64,000 nt of DNA from NCBI GenBank assembly GCA_966212235.1, contig CBIHPP010000014.1:62001-126000 (forward strand), in the 5' to 3' direction. The position numbers were made by a program, and so were the translations under genes. Below the pieces are notes generated by a model. That model worked only from the letters and a program-made list of their open reading frames with translations, ran no database searches and was not told where the DNA came from. Shown here in pieces: positions 1 through 10,700 of the stretch. The first letter of the stretch is position 1, and each line of letters opens with the position of its first letter. The stretch comes from Niastella sp966212235. Its GTDB lineage: Bacteria; Bacteroidota; Bacteroidia; Chitinophagales; Chitinophagaceae.

Positions 1-3000
1 CTGGAAACCCTGTATTATATCTCCGATGGCAGTTATGCCTATAGCCTGGGTTATCGCAACGAAGGCGGTGGCTGGAAAAATGTAAACACCGGCAAGACCG
101 GATCATTTCCTTTGGCGGTTCATAAACAGGGCGGCGCTCCCGGCCTTATTGAACTCGCTCATTCAAAAGGCGTGAAAGTAATGGCCTCTGTAGGCGGATG
201 GAGCATGTGTAAACATTATCCCGAAGTAGCAGCTGATGCCGCCAAGAGAGCGAAGTTTGTGGCCAATTGTAAAGATCTGATCGCGATGGGTTTCGATGGC
301 ATCGATTTCGACTGGGAATATCCCAACGATCCTGGTATGAACATCGAGCATTACGGCGCGGTTGACTTTAACAACTTTGCTACGCTGCTCGAAGAAGTAC
401 GTGCAGCGATCGGCAGCAGCAAACTGATGACTTCCTGCTTTTCTGCAGTGCCTGCCAAATTACAGGGTTTCAACTGGACCCGCATGAACGCCGTGCTCAA
501 CTACATGAACATGATGACGTATGACTATAACGGTGGTTGGAGCAACAAGGCGGGACACAATGCACCATTGTACGATTATCCCGGTATGGAGTATCCCGGT
601 TTTTCGCTCAATGGTACCGTGCAGGGTATTCGTAACCTCGGTATTAATATGAGCAAGGTTACCCTGGGCGCTCCTTTTTATGGAAGAGGTGTGGTGACCA
701 GCGGAGCTGCTGCGGTGAACGGCGCTACTGTAAAAAGGGCGGAAACTGTTCAACCCGACGGACCCATTCAAACCTGTGCAGATTATACCAACTGGGCTAA
801 GGACCTGTGGGATGGTACGCCTTCTTACAGCTACATTCTGCAAACGACCGGCAGTGGTTCGGGCTGGACGGAATACTGGGATGATAATGCCAAGGTGCCT
901 TATAAAACGAAAGGAAATTATTTCCTGAGTTATGATAACGAAAGATCTATTGAAGCGAAAGCGCAATTCATAAAAGACCAGGGACTGGCTGGTGTTATTG
1001 TATGGCAAGTGTACGCCGATATGACGGATATGACCAGCAGCACCGTGGCAAAAGGAAAACTGATCTTTTGTCCGAACACCAAATCAAAACTGGTAAACAA
1101 GATCAACCAGGTGTTTGCCAATGGCAGCACCGGTAACGTGGCGCCAACGGTGTCAATCACTTCACCTGCTAATAACAGCAGCTTCACGGCACCGGCCAGC
1201 ATTACGTTGACCGCCACCGCATCAGACGCCGATGGCACCATTTCAAAAGTGGAGTTCTTTAATGGCGGTACATCTATTGGTACAGCTACATCAGCACCAT
1301 ATACTGTTGCCTGGAACAATGTATCTGCCGGCAGCTATTCAGTAACGGCAGTAGCTACTGATAATGGAGGCGCAACTACTACTTCATCAGCAGTCGCATT
1401 GACCGTTAACGGAAACACAGGTGGTAACACCGGAAAAGTGATTGTAGGGTACTGGCATAACTGGGGTTCTACTACCGGCACACCGCCATACATCCGCTTG
1501 CGCGATGTGAATCCTAAATTCAATGTCATTCAAATAGCCTTCGGGGTTACCTCAGGCGATCAGGCTACTGTTACCTTCACGCCAGAAGGCACCACGGTAG
1601 CTGACTTCAAAGCTGATATTGCCACGCTGCAATCACAGGGCAGAAAAGTACTGTTATCATTGGGTGGTGAAAACGGCATCCTGGTGTTAGGTACTGCCGC
1701 CGCAAAAACAGCGTTCGTAAATTCAATGAAGTCGTTGATGGACCAATATAACTTCGATGGGTTTGATATTGACCTCGAAGGTGGTTCAAACCTGGTACTC
1801 AACACCGGTGATAATAATTTTATGAGTCCCACTACACCTAAAGTAGTGAACCTGATCGCCGGTATAAAAGAGATCATCAGTTATCGCAAAGGACTGGGTA
1901 AAGATTGCTGGCTGACCATGGCTCCTGAAACGTATTATGTTCAGGCGGCCTATGCATCAACCTATTCACCATTGGTGGGCGCTTACCTGCCATTGATCTA
2001 TGGTTTACGTAATGAACTTACATTCATACATCCGCAGTTATACAATACCGGTCCAATGACGGGTATGGATAACAAAAACTACACTTCAAGCACTGCAGAT
2101 TTCATAGTGGCTATGACAGAAATGTTGTTGAGTGGTTTCCCTGTAGCGGGCACCAGCCAAACCTTCCCTGCATTACGTGAAGACCAGGTAGCCTTTGGTT
2201 TACCAGCACAACCTTCAGCTGCAGGATCAGGTTACACAACACCAGTGAATGTGAAGAAAGCGTTGGATTACCTCACCAAAGGAACATCATTCGGTGGCGG
2301 TTATGTAATGAGAAAAACAAGTGGCGGTTATCCTGGCCTCAGAGGTATCATGACCTGGAGCGTAAACTGGGATAAGGCAAATGGCGATGAGTTCGCTAAT
2401 AACTATTACGAGTATTTCTTTGGCAATACAGGCGGCAACAAACCACCGACGGTGAGCATAACATCTCCGGCCAACAATGCTACCTATACACCGCCGGCTT
2501 CTGTTTCAATAACAGCATCAGCCAGCGATGCAGATGGTACCATCAGCAAAGTGGAGTTCTACAATGGCGCTACCAAACTGGGTGAAGCAACTGCATCACC
2601 ATACAGTTATACCTGGAGCAATGTAGCGGCAGGTACGTATGTACTTACTGCAAAGGCTACAGATAATGGCGGCGCTGTTACTACTTCTGGCGGCGTTACA
2701 GTCGTAGTAGGCACAGGTACTGGAACCGGTTGCAATGGTATTGCTGCGTGGACTGCAACAGGTGTGTATGTATCAGGCAACCAGGTTGTATATAATAACA
2801 AAGTGTATGAAGCAAAATGGTGGACACAAAATGAGCAGCCTGATATTAATCTCGGCGATGGGAAAGTATGGAAGTATATCAGTGATTGCAGCGGTAGTGG
2901 CACAAATACCCCTCCTGTTGTAACGCTGACAGCACCGGCTGCGAATGCAACATATAGCGCACCGGCTACAGTGACCATTTCGGCAACGGCCAGTGATGCA

Positions 3001-3666
3001 GATGGTACAGTGAGTAAAGTAGGTTTCTATAATGGCAGTACGTTGTTGACTGAAGTAACGGCAGCTCCTTATAGCTATACCTGGAGCAATGTGGCCGCAG
3101 GTACATATGCTATAACTGCAAAAGCTACAGATAATAGCGGCGCTTCAACCACCTCATCTTCTGTAACCATTACAGTTGGCGGTGGCGGTAATACCGGTAA
3201 TTGCGCAGGTGTTGCAGCCTACCAGCCTTATCCGAAAATTTACAACCTGGGCGATAAGGTTACCTACAATGGTAATCTGTATGAAAGCCTGTCTAATTCT
3301 TTATACAACGTAACACCGGGTACTGCTGACTGGTGGTGGAAACCATTAGGAGCATGCAGCGCAGCCTCTATGGCTTCTGCAGCTACTAATATGGCGACTA
3401 CTGTTGGCGGCGCTTCCATAGTGCCCAACCCGATCACGGGTAACCAGGCACAGGTGTTAAAGTATGCAGAAGCTGGCGATCAACTGATCGTTTCAGTAGA
3501 AAGTGTGCGTGGATATGCTGTGAGCAGCCGTTCATTTACCGCTGGTGTTACAGGTGTAAATACCATCACCATTCAAACCGGTAGTTTGGCAAAAGGACTC
3601 TGGATCGTTCGCATCACCAATAAGAAAACAGGCAATGTGAGCACAACCAGGTTGGTGAAACTATAA
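1..3666 (+). CDS. Dual-GH18 chitinase, T9SS-secreted, 5' end outside window
   Basis: Extracellular chitinase hydrolysing beta-1,4-N-acetylglucosamine chains. The frame is open from base 1, so the N-terminus and signal peptide lie outside; 1221 residues are visible. Order of modules (window residues): GH18 no. 1 (about 1-375) with DGIDFDWE and catalytic Glu106; Ig-like domain (about 381-470); GH18 no. 2 (about 480-805) with DGFDIDLE and catalytic Glu593; Ig-like (816-902); short carbohydrate-binding module of the CBM5/12 type (911-964); Ig-like (971-1059); second CBM5/12 (1068-1119); C-terminal T9SS sorting domain (from about 1142, starting VPNPITG). The two catalytic domains are of clearly different subtypes (DWE versus DLE). 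This resembles the known two-GH18 ChiA of Flavobacterium johnsoniae in concept, though the linkers and binding modules differ. The three Ig-like domains are near-duplicates, suggesting internal duplication. A strong terminator follows. Confidence 0.95.
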   Translation: METLYYISDGSYAYSLGYRNEGGGWKNVNTGKTGSFPLAVHKQGGAPGLIELAHSKGVKVMASVGGWSMCKHYPEVAADAAKRAKFVANCKDLIAMGFDGIDFDWEYPNDPGMNIEHYGAVDFNNFATLLEEVRAAIGSSKLMTSCFSAVPAKLQGFNWTRMNAVLNYMNMMTYDYNGGWSNKAGHNAPLYDYPGMEYPGFSLNGTVQGIRNLGINMSKVTLGAPFYGRGVVTSGAAAVNGATVKRAETVQPDGPIQTCADYTNWAKDLWDGTPSYSYILQTTGSGSGWTEYWDDNAKVPYKTKGNYFLSYDNERSIEAKAQFIKDQGLAGVIVWQVYADMTDMTSSTVAKGKLIFCPNTKSKLVNKINQVFANGSTGNVAPTVSITSPANNSSFTAPASITLTATASDADGTISKVEFFNGGTSIGTATSAPYTVAWNNVSAGSYSVTAVATDNGGATTTSSAVALTVNGNTGGNTGKVIVGYWHNWGSTTGTPPYIRLRDVNPKFNVIQIAFGVTSGDQATVTFTPEGTTVADFKADIATLQSQGRKVLLSLGGENGILVLGTAAAKTAFVNSMKSLMDQYNFDGFDIDLEGGSNLVLNTGDNNFMSPTTPKVVNLIAGIKEIISYRKGLGKDCWLTMAPETYYVQAAYASTYSPLVGAYLPLIYGLRNELTFIHPQLYNTGPMTGMDNKNYTSSTADFIVAMTEMLLSGFPVAGTSQTFPALREDQVAFGLPAQPSAAGSGYTTPVNVKKALDYLTKGTSFGGGYVMRKTSGGYPGLRGIMTWSVNWDKANGDEFANNYYEYFFGNTGGNKPPTVSITSPANNATYTPPASVSITASASDADGTISKVEFYNGATKLGEATASPYSYTWSNVAAGTYVLTAKATDNGGAVTTSGGVTVVVGTGTGTGCNGIAAWTATGVYVSGNQVVYNNKVYEAKWWTQNEQPDINLGDGKVWKYISDCSGSGTNTPPVVTLTAPAANATYSAPATVTISATASDADGTVSKVGFYNGSTLLTEVTAAPYSYTWSNVAAGTYAITAKATDNSGASTTSSSVTITVGGGGNTGNCAGVAAYQPYPKIYNLGDKVTYNGNLYESLSNSLYNVTPGTADWWWKPLGACSAASMASAATNMATTVGGASIVPNPITGNQAQVLKYAEAGDQLIVSVESVRGYAVSSRSFTAGVTGVNTITIQTGSLAKGLWIVRITNKKTGNVSTTRLVKL

Positions 3667-3752
3667 GCCAAGGTACAAGGCACAAGAGCCAAGGCACAAG
3701 GTACAAGGTACTAGAGCCAAGGTACAAGATCCAATATCCAAGGTAGAAGATC
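3667..3752. repeat. Degenerate short-word repeat (CAAGGTACAAGG type)
   Basis: Just after the chitinase stop the sequence is built from variants of CCAAGGTACAAG and CAAGGCACAAG, at least seven loosely spaced copies. There is no coding potential. It is one of several locus-specific oligonucleotide repeat tracts that fill gene linkers in this window. Confidence 0.75.
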
Positions 3753-3789
3753 CAGGACTTATTATAAGAGTCAGGGGTCAGGAATTCAG

Positions 3790-3825
3790 GGCACAAGCTT
3801 AATGCTTGTGCCTTTCTTTTTCTTA
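3790..3825 (+). terminator. Rho-independent terminator of the chitinase gene
   Basis: A perfect 9-bp stem, GGCACAAGC (3790-3798) and GCTTGTGCC (3804-3812), closes a 5-base loop and is followed by a T-rich run. Confidence 0.85.
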
Positions 3826-3866
3826 TGCCTTTCTTGTTACTTGTTTTCTTGTGTCCCGGACCTTTA

Positions 3867-5027
3867 TTATTTGTCCTCATTCATTTCGCTCACCAGCCAC
3901 GTGATCAGGGCGCCGAATAAAGCGATCAGGGCGAGTGACCAGCGCAGGTTGAATGCTTCTGCAATAAATCCAACGGTGGGAGGAACGATCAGAAAGCCAA
4001 AATATCCTATGGTAGAAACGCCTGCAATAGCAGGGCCGCCGCTCATATGTTTTACTTTGCCCGCCATGCTAAATACCATGGGTACCACGCACGATACCCC
4101 AAAGCCCGTCATCATAAAACCCAAAGCGGTTGTAATAGTATAGGGGAATATGGCAGCCAGTAATAAACCCGCCAGAATGAACAGACCGCTGTATTTCAAC
4201 ATGGCTTTAACGCCGAGGCGGTTCGCCATTTTATCACCGGTAAAACGACCGAGTGTCATGGCAACCATATATACTGCATAACCAACAGTGGCCATTTCTT
4301 TGGAAGCATGCACGGCTTTTTTGAGATAGATGCCGCTCCAGTCATACATGGTTCCCTCGCAGGCCATGGAAGCGAAACAAATAAAACCCAGTTTCAGTAA
4401 TGCTTTATCGGGAAACCTGAATTTTGTTTTTTGTAACCGCTCATGGGGTTGCGGTTGCTGATGTACGCTATCCTTAAAGAAATAGAAACAAAGACTGGTT
4501 AAGAAAATACAAACGCCTAAAAAATGCCAGGAGGGTGGGATGCTGAATGAGACCACCAGCGAACCCACGGCCGCTGCGGCAAAACCGGCAACGCTCCAGA
4601 TGCCATGAAAAGTAGCTATGATGGAACGGTCGTACATAGCCTGTACGCCTATTGATTGTGCGTTGGCCGAGATGTTAAACAGGTTGCGCGAAGAACCAAA
4701 GAAAAACAAGACTACCACCAGTTGCCAGGTTTCATGGGTAAAACCTACCAGGCACAACATGAGGTTAAACATTACCGCACCTGTAAACATGATATACCGG
4801 CTGCTGAACCGCCGTAATAAATAACCGGTAACAGGTAGCGTACACATGAGGCCTGCGGGCAGGGCAAATAATACAGCGCCCAGCTTTCCTTCACTTAATT
4901 GTAAATTCTGCTGAATGGTGGGTATACGCGAAGCCCATGATGAAAAGCCAAAACCCGATACAAAAAAGAAAATAGCCGTAGCTATGCGGGCCTTCCGGGG
5001 AGAATCGCTGACTGAAGCACTAACCAT
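3867..5027 (-). CDS. MFS transporter
   Basis: Inner-membrane major facilitator superfamily permease of 386 residues, within the usual length of about 400 for 12-helix carriers. Hydrophobic segments run through the whole protein. The N-terminal stretch with SRIPTIQQ followed by LSEGKLG resembles the YbjJ/fucose-permease-like branch of MFS, but the substrate cannot be read from sequence. It ends in a charged tail (SEMNEDK). The gene lies 66 bp downstream of an AraC-type regulator on the same strand, so the two are probably co-transcribed and the regulator may control uptake or export by this carrier. ATG start at 5027. Confidence 0.85.
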   Translation of the reverse strand: MVSASVSDSPRKARIATAIFFFVSGFGFSSWASRIPTIQQNLQLSEGKLGAVLFALPAGLMCTLPVTGYLLRRFSSRYIMFTGAVMFNLMLCLVGFTHETWQLVVVLFFFGSSRNLFNISANAQSIGVQAMYDRSIIATFHGIWSVAGFAAAAVGSLVVSFSIPPSWHFLGVCIFLTSLCFYFFKDSVHQQPQPHERLQKTKFRFPDKALLKLGFICFASMACEGTMYDWSGIYLKKAVHASKEMATVGYAVYMVAMTLGRFTGDKMANRLGVKAMLKYSGLFILAGLLLAAIFPYTITTALGFMMTGFGVSCVVPMVFSMAGKVKHMSGGPAIAGVSTIGYFGFLIVPPTVGFIAEAFNLRWSLALIALFGALITWLVSEMNEDK

Positions 5028-5093
5028 AGTAATAATAGAACGAGATTAATTTTTCAATGTAATTAATAGTTGCCTGTTGGATCTTTTCAAATA

Positions 5094-5984
5094 CTAGGCG
5101 GTAGCGGCTACAACCATCTTCCTGTCAAACATCACTTGTTTGCGGTAGCCGGTAGGGCTTACGCCTTTGTATTTTTTAAAGATGCGGTTCAAATGGCTTT
5201 CATCGGTAAAATGTAATTCAAAGGCAATCTCGTTAATACGCATATCGCTGTGCAGCAATCTTGTTTCTACCAGTTTCAGTTTGTAGTTGGTAATATAATT
5301 TTGTAAGGTTTCGCCGGTATGCTTCTTGAAATATTCACTGAGGTAGTTGACAGAGATCTGAAAGGCGTTGGCAATTTGTTCGGCCTTCAATAATTCAGGT
5401 TTATAAATATGGGCCTGCACATAATGTATGATCTTCAGCGTGGTTTCATCGTTGTTGGCGTCATACTTCATTTTGTTAGGCACCTTGATGTATAAATTGC
5501 GGGCTACAATGGAGAGCACCGTGTTCACCATCTGGTGAATGATCTCCTGGTGATACGGGTCTTTATTGATGTGTTCTTTAATGAGCCCGTCGATCAATGC
5601 TTTCACCAGCACCCGGTCGTTCATTCCTTTCAAAATACAGCCGGGAGAATGTGTGGTATTATGAAAGATGAACTCCAGCTTTTTTATCCATTCGTTCTGC
5701 TGACTGGTGGCCAGTTGATTCTGTGACTTGAAATAAATATCATTAAAGCGGATCAGGAAAAATTTAGTAGTTGTCCTGACCGTCAGTTTGTGCGAGTCTT
5801 GCGGAGTGAGTAAAAATAAATTACCGTTCCTGTACTCGAATTTATTTTTATTAATGCAATGGGTGCCGGCTCCTTCGATAATATAAACCAGTTCAAAGAA
5901 ATTATGTTTATGCGCTGGTTTAAGACATTCGTCTGTTTCTTTATAAACGATTTCAAAAGGTTGGTGGAGGTTCTCCGTGTTCAT
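5094..5984 (-). CDS. AraC family transcriptional regulator
   Basis: A 296-residue regulator. The N-terminal half is a cupin-like sensing domain (HKHNFFELVYIIEGAG near residue 24), and the C-terminal 100 residues carry the two helix-turn-helix motifs of the AraC/XylS family (AEQIANAFQISVNYLSEYFKK, then RINEIAFELHFTDESHLNRIF). It is followed by an MFS gene and is divergent from the TolC/RND/HlyD operon, so it could regulate either or both; the 253-bp divergent region is the likely site of action. The ligand is unknown. ATG start at 5984. Confidence 0.9.
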   Translation of the reverse strand: MNTENLHQPFEIVYKETDECLKPAHKHNFFELVYIIEGAGTHCINKNKFEYRNGNLFLLTPQDSHKLTVRTTTKFFLIRFNDIYFKSQNQLATSQQNEWIKKLEFIFHNTTHSPGCILKGMNDRVLVKALIDGLIKEHINKDPYHQEIIHQMVNTVLSIVARNLYIKVPNKMKYDANNDETTLKIIHYVQAHIYKPELLKAEQIANAFQISVNYLSEYFKKHTGETLQNYITNYKLKLVETRLLHSDMRINEIAFELHFTDESHLNRIFKKYKGVSPTGYRKQVMFDRKMVVAATA

Positions 5985-6237
5985 ACCTGTAAAAGTACAG
6001 AATTAACCCAAAATTGTACAACAGAAAATCGATACCGTATTCGCAACTTTACATTCCTATTATAAACGTGTGCATCCTGGTAACGCCCGATCCATTGAAA
6101 TTCTGCTTAATGAACACAGGGCAAACATAAAGTCTCTGCAACGATGCTGCCATTAAAATCGGATTAAAAAAGAGAAACGTACTATCTTCTTCGGGAGAAG
6201 AATCGTTTCATCGTTAACGATCAATTAACAACCAACC

Positions 6238-7710
6238 ATGGTCTTACGCAAAAGTAGAAAAAGGGCAAGATCCGGTACGAGATCTACAACCCAAAAAAGT
6301 ACAGTTCGGATAACTGCCCCGGTTATTGCCAGCATGGTGTTGCTCTTGTTGGTATCGCAAAAACCGGCAACAGCGCAAACATCACCACCGTTATTATTAT
6401 CAGATGCTATTAATACCGGAATAAAAAATTATCAAAGCATTCAGGCAAAACGCAATTACCTGGATGCCTCCACTGCGTTGGTGCAAAACACCCGCAATGA
6501 ATATTTACCAAATGTTATTGCTTCTGTGCAACAGGATTATGGCACTATCAATGGACAGTATGGTCCGTTGGCAGCTGCCGGTATACCGGGGGTAGCCTCC
6601 AGTGGTCCGGTAAGCAGTTCTCAAAACTGGAATGCATCGTTTGGTGCGTTGTATTTTATAAATACCAACTGGGAGTTTTTTACGTTCGGCAGATTGAGAT
6701 CAAAGATCAGTTTGGCCAGTGCGCAGGTGCAAAAAGATTCTGCCGACCTGGTACAGGAGCAGTTTATTCATAGTGTAAAGATCGCCGGGGCTTACCTGAA
6801 TTTGCTAACTACCCAAAAGCTGGTGCAAAATGCACAGGCAAATTTGGACCGGGCCATTTCCCTGCAACAGGTGGTTATTGCGCGTACCCGTACGGGTTTA
6901 AATGCCGGTGTTGATTCTTCCATTGCCAATGCCGAAGTATCACGGGCGCGGCTGGTATTGATCGATGCCCGGAATGGAGAGCTGCAGGTGCGCAATCAAC
7001 TGGCCCAGTTACTGAATGTGGCACCTGCTGCATTTAAGTTGGATACCAGCTTTTTCAGTACGGTACCTGCCGAGATAAAAACAACGATCTCCATTACGCA
7101 AAATCCGCAGGTAAAGTTTTACCAAACACGCATTAACCAAAGTGATGTAGCAACGGTATATCTTAAAAGAAGTGTGCTGCCGGGGGTGAATTTGTTTGGC
7201 ATCGTTCAAACCCGTGGGTCCGGTTTCGACTACGCGTATTCGCCTGCTACCAATGCCAAGTATTCGCATGATTATTTGGAAGGTATTAAACCAACCCGCA
7301 GCAACTATGTGGCTGGCCTGTCCATTGCCTGGAATATTACCAGCCTGGCTAAGATCAAACAACAGGTAAAAGCGCAACAATCTATAACCGCTGCTTATAA
7401 AAACGAATACGACCAGGTGGCCACCCAGTTGCAGGATCAACTGATACTGGCCGACCAACGTATTGATAACAGTTTACAAAGCGTGCAGATAGTACCGCAA
7501 CAATACCAGGCTGCTGCCGATGCCTGGTTGCAAAAAAGTGTATTATATAAGAATGGCCTAACCAACGTGGTGGACCTGCAACAGGCGTTGTATGCATTGA
7601 ACCGGGCCGAGACCGATCGCAGCGTGGCATATATCAATGTATGGCAGTCCTTATTACTGAAGGCAGCTGCTTCGGGGGATTTTGATCTGTTTGTGAAGCA
7701 GGTGAAATAG
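6238..7710 (+). CDS. TolC family outer-membrane efflux channel
   Basis: Outer-membrane factor of a tripartite efflux pump, 490 residues. A basic N-terminus (about 25 residues, unusually long) precedes a hydrophobic segment (APVIASMVLLLLVSQ) and a cleavage-like ATAQ site near residue 47. The remainder alternates long amphipathic helices and shows the internal duplication typical of OEP-family proteins (the SIQAKRN...Q and later NQPQ-type helices). First gene of an outer-membrane channel, RND pump, adaptor operon on the plus strand. The long Arg/Lys-rich stretch before the signal peptide could mean the true start is a downstream codon, but no better ATG is in frame before the hydrophobic core other than Met33. 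Confidence 0.9.
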   Translation: MVLRKSRKRARSGTRSTTQKSTVRITAPVIASMVLLLLVSQKPATAQTSPPLLLSDAINTGIKNYQSIQAKRNYLDASTALVQNTRNEYLPNVIASVQQDYGTINGQYGPLAAAGIPGVASSGPVSSSQNWNASFGALYFINTNWEFFTFGRLRSKISLASAQVQKDSADLVQEQFIHSVKIAGAYLNLLTTQKLVQNAQANLDRAISLQQVVIARTRTGLNAGVDSSIANAEVSRARLVLIDARNGELQVRNQLAQLLNVAPAAFKLDTSFFSTVPAEIKTTISITQNPQVKFYQTRINQSDVATVYLKRSVLPGVNLFGIVQTRGSGFDYAYSPATNAKYSHDYLEGIKPTRSNYVAGLSIAWNITSLAKIKQQVKAQQSITAAYKNEYDQVATQLQDQLILADQRIDNSLQSVQIVPQQYQAAADAWLQKSVLYKNGLTNVVDLQQALYALNRAETDRSVAYINVWQSLLLKAAASGDFDLFVKQVK

Positions 7711-7775
7711 TCAATGGTCAATGGTGAAAGACAATTTGAAAATATAGCGTTCGGCGTTTTGCGTTGCGCGTTTGG
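7711..7775. repeat. Degenerate short-word repeat between tolC-like and RND genes
   Basis: The linker contains TCAATGG repeated twice and then a tract of GCGTT/GCGTTTGGCG variants. It is non-coding and belongs to the same class of locus-specific word repeats as other linkers here. Confidence 0.6.
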
Positions 7776-7791
7776 CGTTTAAAAATAATTT

Positions 7792-10700
7792 ATGAATCTG
7801 ATTAGATTAGCATTACGGAAACCTATTACAATACTGGTGTTGGTGGCGGGGTTGTGTTTTTTTGGTGTTAGCGCGGTGCGCAATATCAAGATAGACATTT
7901 TCCCTTCGCTCGATCTGCCGGTTATTTATATTTCCCATCCGTTCGGTGGTTATACGCCTACGCAGATGGAAGCGTTCTTTGGTAAGAACTACGTGAACCT
8001 GTTATTATATGTATCCGGCGTAAAGAGCATCGAGACAAAAAATATACAGGGACTAACGTTAATGAAGCTGTCTTTTTATCCCGGCACCAATATGGCGCAG
8101 GCAGCTGCTGAAGTAAGCGCTTATTCTAACCGGGCGCAGGCGATATTCCCGCTAGGCTCGCAGCCGCCGTTCATTCTTCGGTTCGATGCGTCTACTTTGC
8201 CGGTAGGCCAGCTGGTGGTGAGCAGCCCTTCCCGGTCCAATAACGAATTGCTCGACCTGGCAAATGTATATGTGCGTTCCTCCTTTACTTCTATTCCCGG
8301 GTTGGTGTCACCGGCGCCTTTTGGTGGTAACGTACGTACCGTTGTTATAAAAGCCGATCCGGAGTTAATGCGGGCGCACAATCTGACGCCCGATCAACTG
8401 GTGCAGGCGATACGCATCAACAATCAGACAACGCCATCGGGTAACGTGCGTATCAATGATAATAATTATATAACGCCTACCAATACGATTATTAAGACTG
8501 TAAAGGATTTTGAGAACATTCCCTTATTTAAAGGCGGGGTGCAAAACCTGTATCTGCGCGATGTGGCAACGGTCGAAGACGGCGCCGATATTACAACCAG
8601 CTATGCATTGGTGAATGGGAAACGGTCGGTATACATGCCCATCACCAAATCGGCTGATGCCAGTACCTGGGAAGTGGTGCAGAATCTTAAGAAAGCATTA
8701 CCCCGTTTCCAGGCGCAATTGCCGGATGACGTAAAGCTGTCGTATGAATTCGACCAGTCGGTTTATGTGATCAATGCGGTGAAAAGCCTGGTCTCCGAAG
8801 GGATCATTGGCGCTATTCTCACAGGCTTGATGGTGTTGTTGTTTTTGGGTGATGCACGGGGCGCGTTCATTGTGATCCTTACGATCCCGGCTTCTATTAT
8901 TTCGGGGGTGTTGTTCCTGTCGCTGTTCGGGCAAACGATCAACATCATGACGTTAAGCGGTCTGTCGCTGGCCATTGGCATATTGGTCGATGAATCCACG
9001 GTGACGATCGAGAACATACACCAGCATTTTGCGATGGGGAAGCCGAAGGCCCTGGCCATCTGGGATGCGTGTAAAGAAATTGCCTTTCCCAAATTACTCA
9101 TCCTGTTGTGTATCCTGGCGGTTTTTGCGCCTGCATTCACGATGAAAGGGATACCCGGCTCGTTATTCCTACCCCTGGCGCTGGCGATCGCTTTCTCCAT
9201 GGTCACCTCTTATTTTCTGGCGCAAACCTTTGTACCGGTGTTGGCCAACTGGATCATGAAAGTGCATCCGAACAACCATAACACGATCAATACACCAGCG
9301 ATGGCAGCAGCGGATGGGGATACCTGGGACCAAAAGAAAATGCTGTTGCAAAAAGATGAAAAGAATGCAACTCGTTTTGAAAAGTTACGGGCAAGGTTCC
9401 TGCGGTTCCTGGAAAGAATTTTACCTTATCGCAAACCGGTAGTGATCGCATACATTGTTCTGATAAGCGGCGCGGCGGTGCTGTTGCTGGCGAATATCGG
9501 TCGCGATGTATTGCCGAGGACCAGTTCCGGGCAATTCATGATGCGGTTGCGGGCGCCGGAGGGTATGCGTATTGAACGTACAGAAATGGTGATGCTCAAA
9601 ACGCTCAATGCGTTGGATGAACTGGTTGGTAAAAAGAATATTTCCATTACATCGGCCTATATTGGTCAGCACCCCGGTTTGTTTAGTACCAGTCCTATTT
9701 ACCTGTTCATGAGCGGTCCGCACGAAGCTATTTTACAAGTACAGTTAAGTGAGGAATATAAAGAAGATATCGATGAGCTAAAGGAAAAGATCAGGCAGCG
9801 TTTGCATACCATTATGCCGGACGTAAAAATGTCTTTTGAACCTATTCAGCTAACCGATAAAATTTTAAGTCAGGGTTCGCCTACGCCGGTTGAGATCCGT
9901 ATTTCGGGCAGGAACAAAAAGCTGAATGAAGAATACGCGCGCAAGGTGATCGACAAGCTGAATCAGATCCCTTACCTGCGCGATGTGCAGTTGGGGCAGT
10001 CGACCAGGTATCCTGCTATTAATATTAATATCGATAGAACGAGGGCGGCTCAACTGGGCGTGGATATCACTGATATTTCGCGTTCATTGATCACTTCCAC
10101 CTCTTCATCGCGCTATACCGATAAAAATATTTGGGTCGATGAAAAGTCGAACCTGGCGTATAGCGTGCAGGTGCTGGTGCCTGAAAATAAAATGACGAGT
10201 GTAGCTAACATTGGTGAAATACCCATCTTAAGCAATTCACCACGACCGGTTTTAAGTGATGTGGCAACCATTCAACCCGATACCACTTATGGCGAGAATG
10301 ATAACATTGGCGCCATGCCCATGCTGAGTGTGACTGCGAACTTAAACAAAATGGATCTGGGTACGGCTACGAAGGATATACAAAAAGCGGTGCAATCGCT
10401 GGGTGAACTGCCGCGCGGCTTAAGCGTTGAATCGAAAGGGTTAAGCGAAGTGCTGACTGAAACGTTGGATAGTTTGCAAGGCGGTTTGATCGTGGCCATT
10501 GTGGTGATCTTCCTGATGCTGTCAGCGAATTTCCAATCTTTCAAAGTATCGGCGGTGATCCTGGCAACCATTCCGGCGGTAATCCTGGGATCGCTCGTGA
10601 TGTTGATGATAACGGGTTCTACCCTCAACTTGCAATCGTACATGGGTATCATTATGTCGGTGGGGGTGTCCATTGCCAACTCGGTGTTGCTCATTACCAA

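Noticed and set aside
460..1319. Minus-strand reading frames inside the chitinase gene
   Set aside because: They are shadows of a strongly coding plus strand with clear GH18 motifs.
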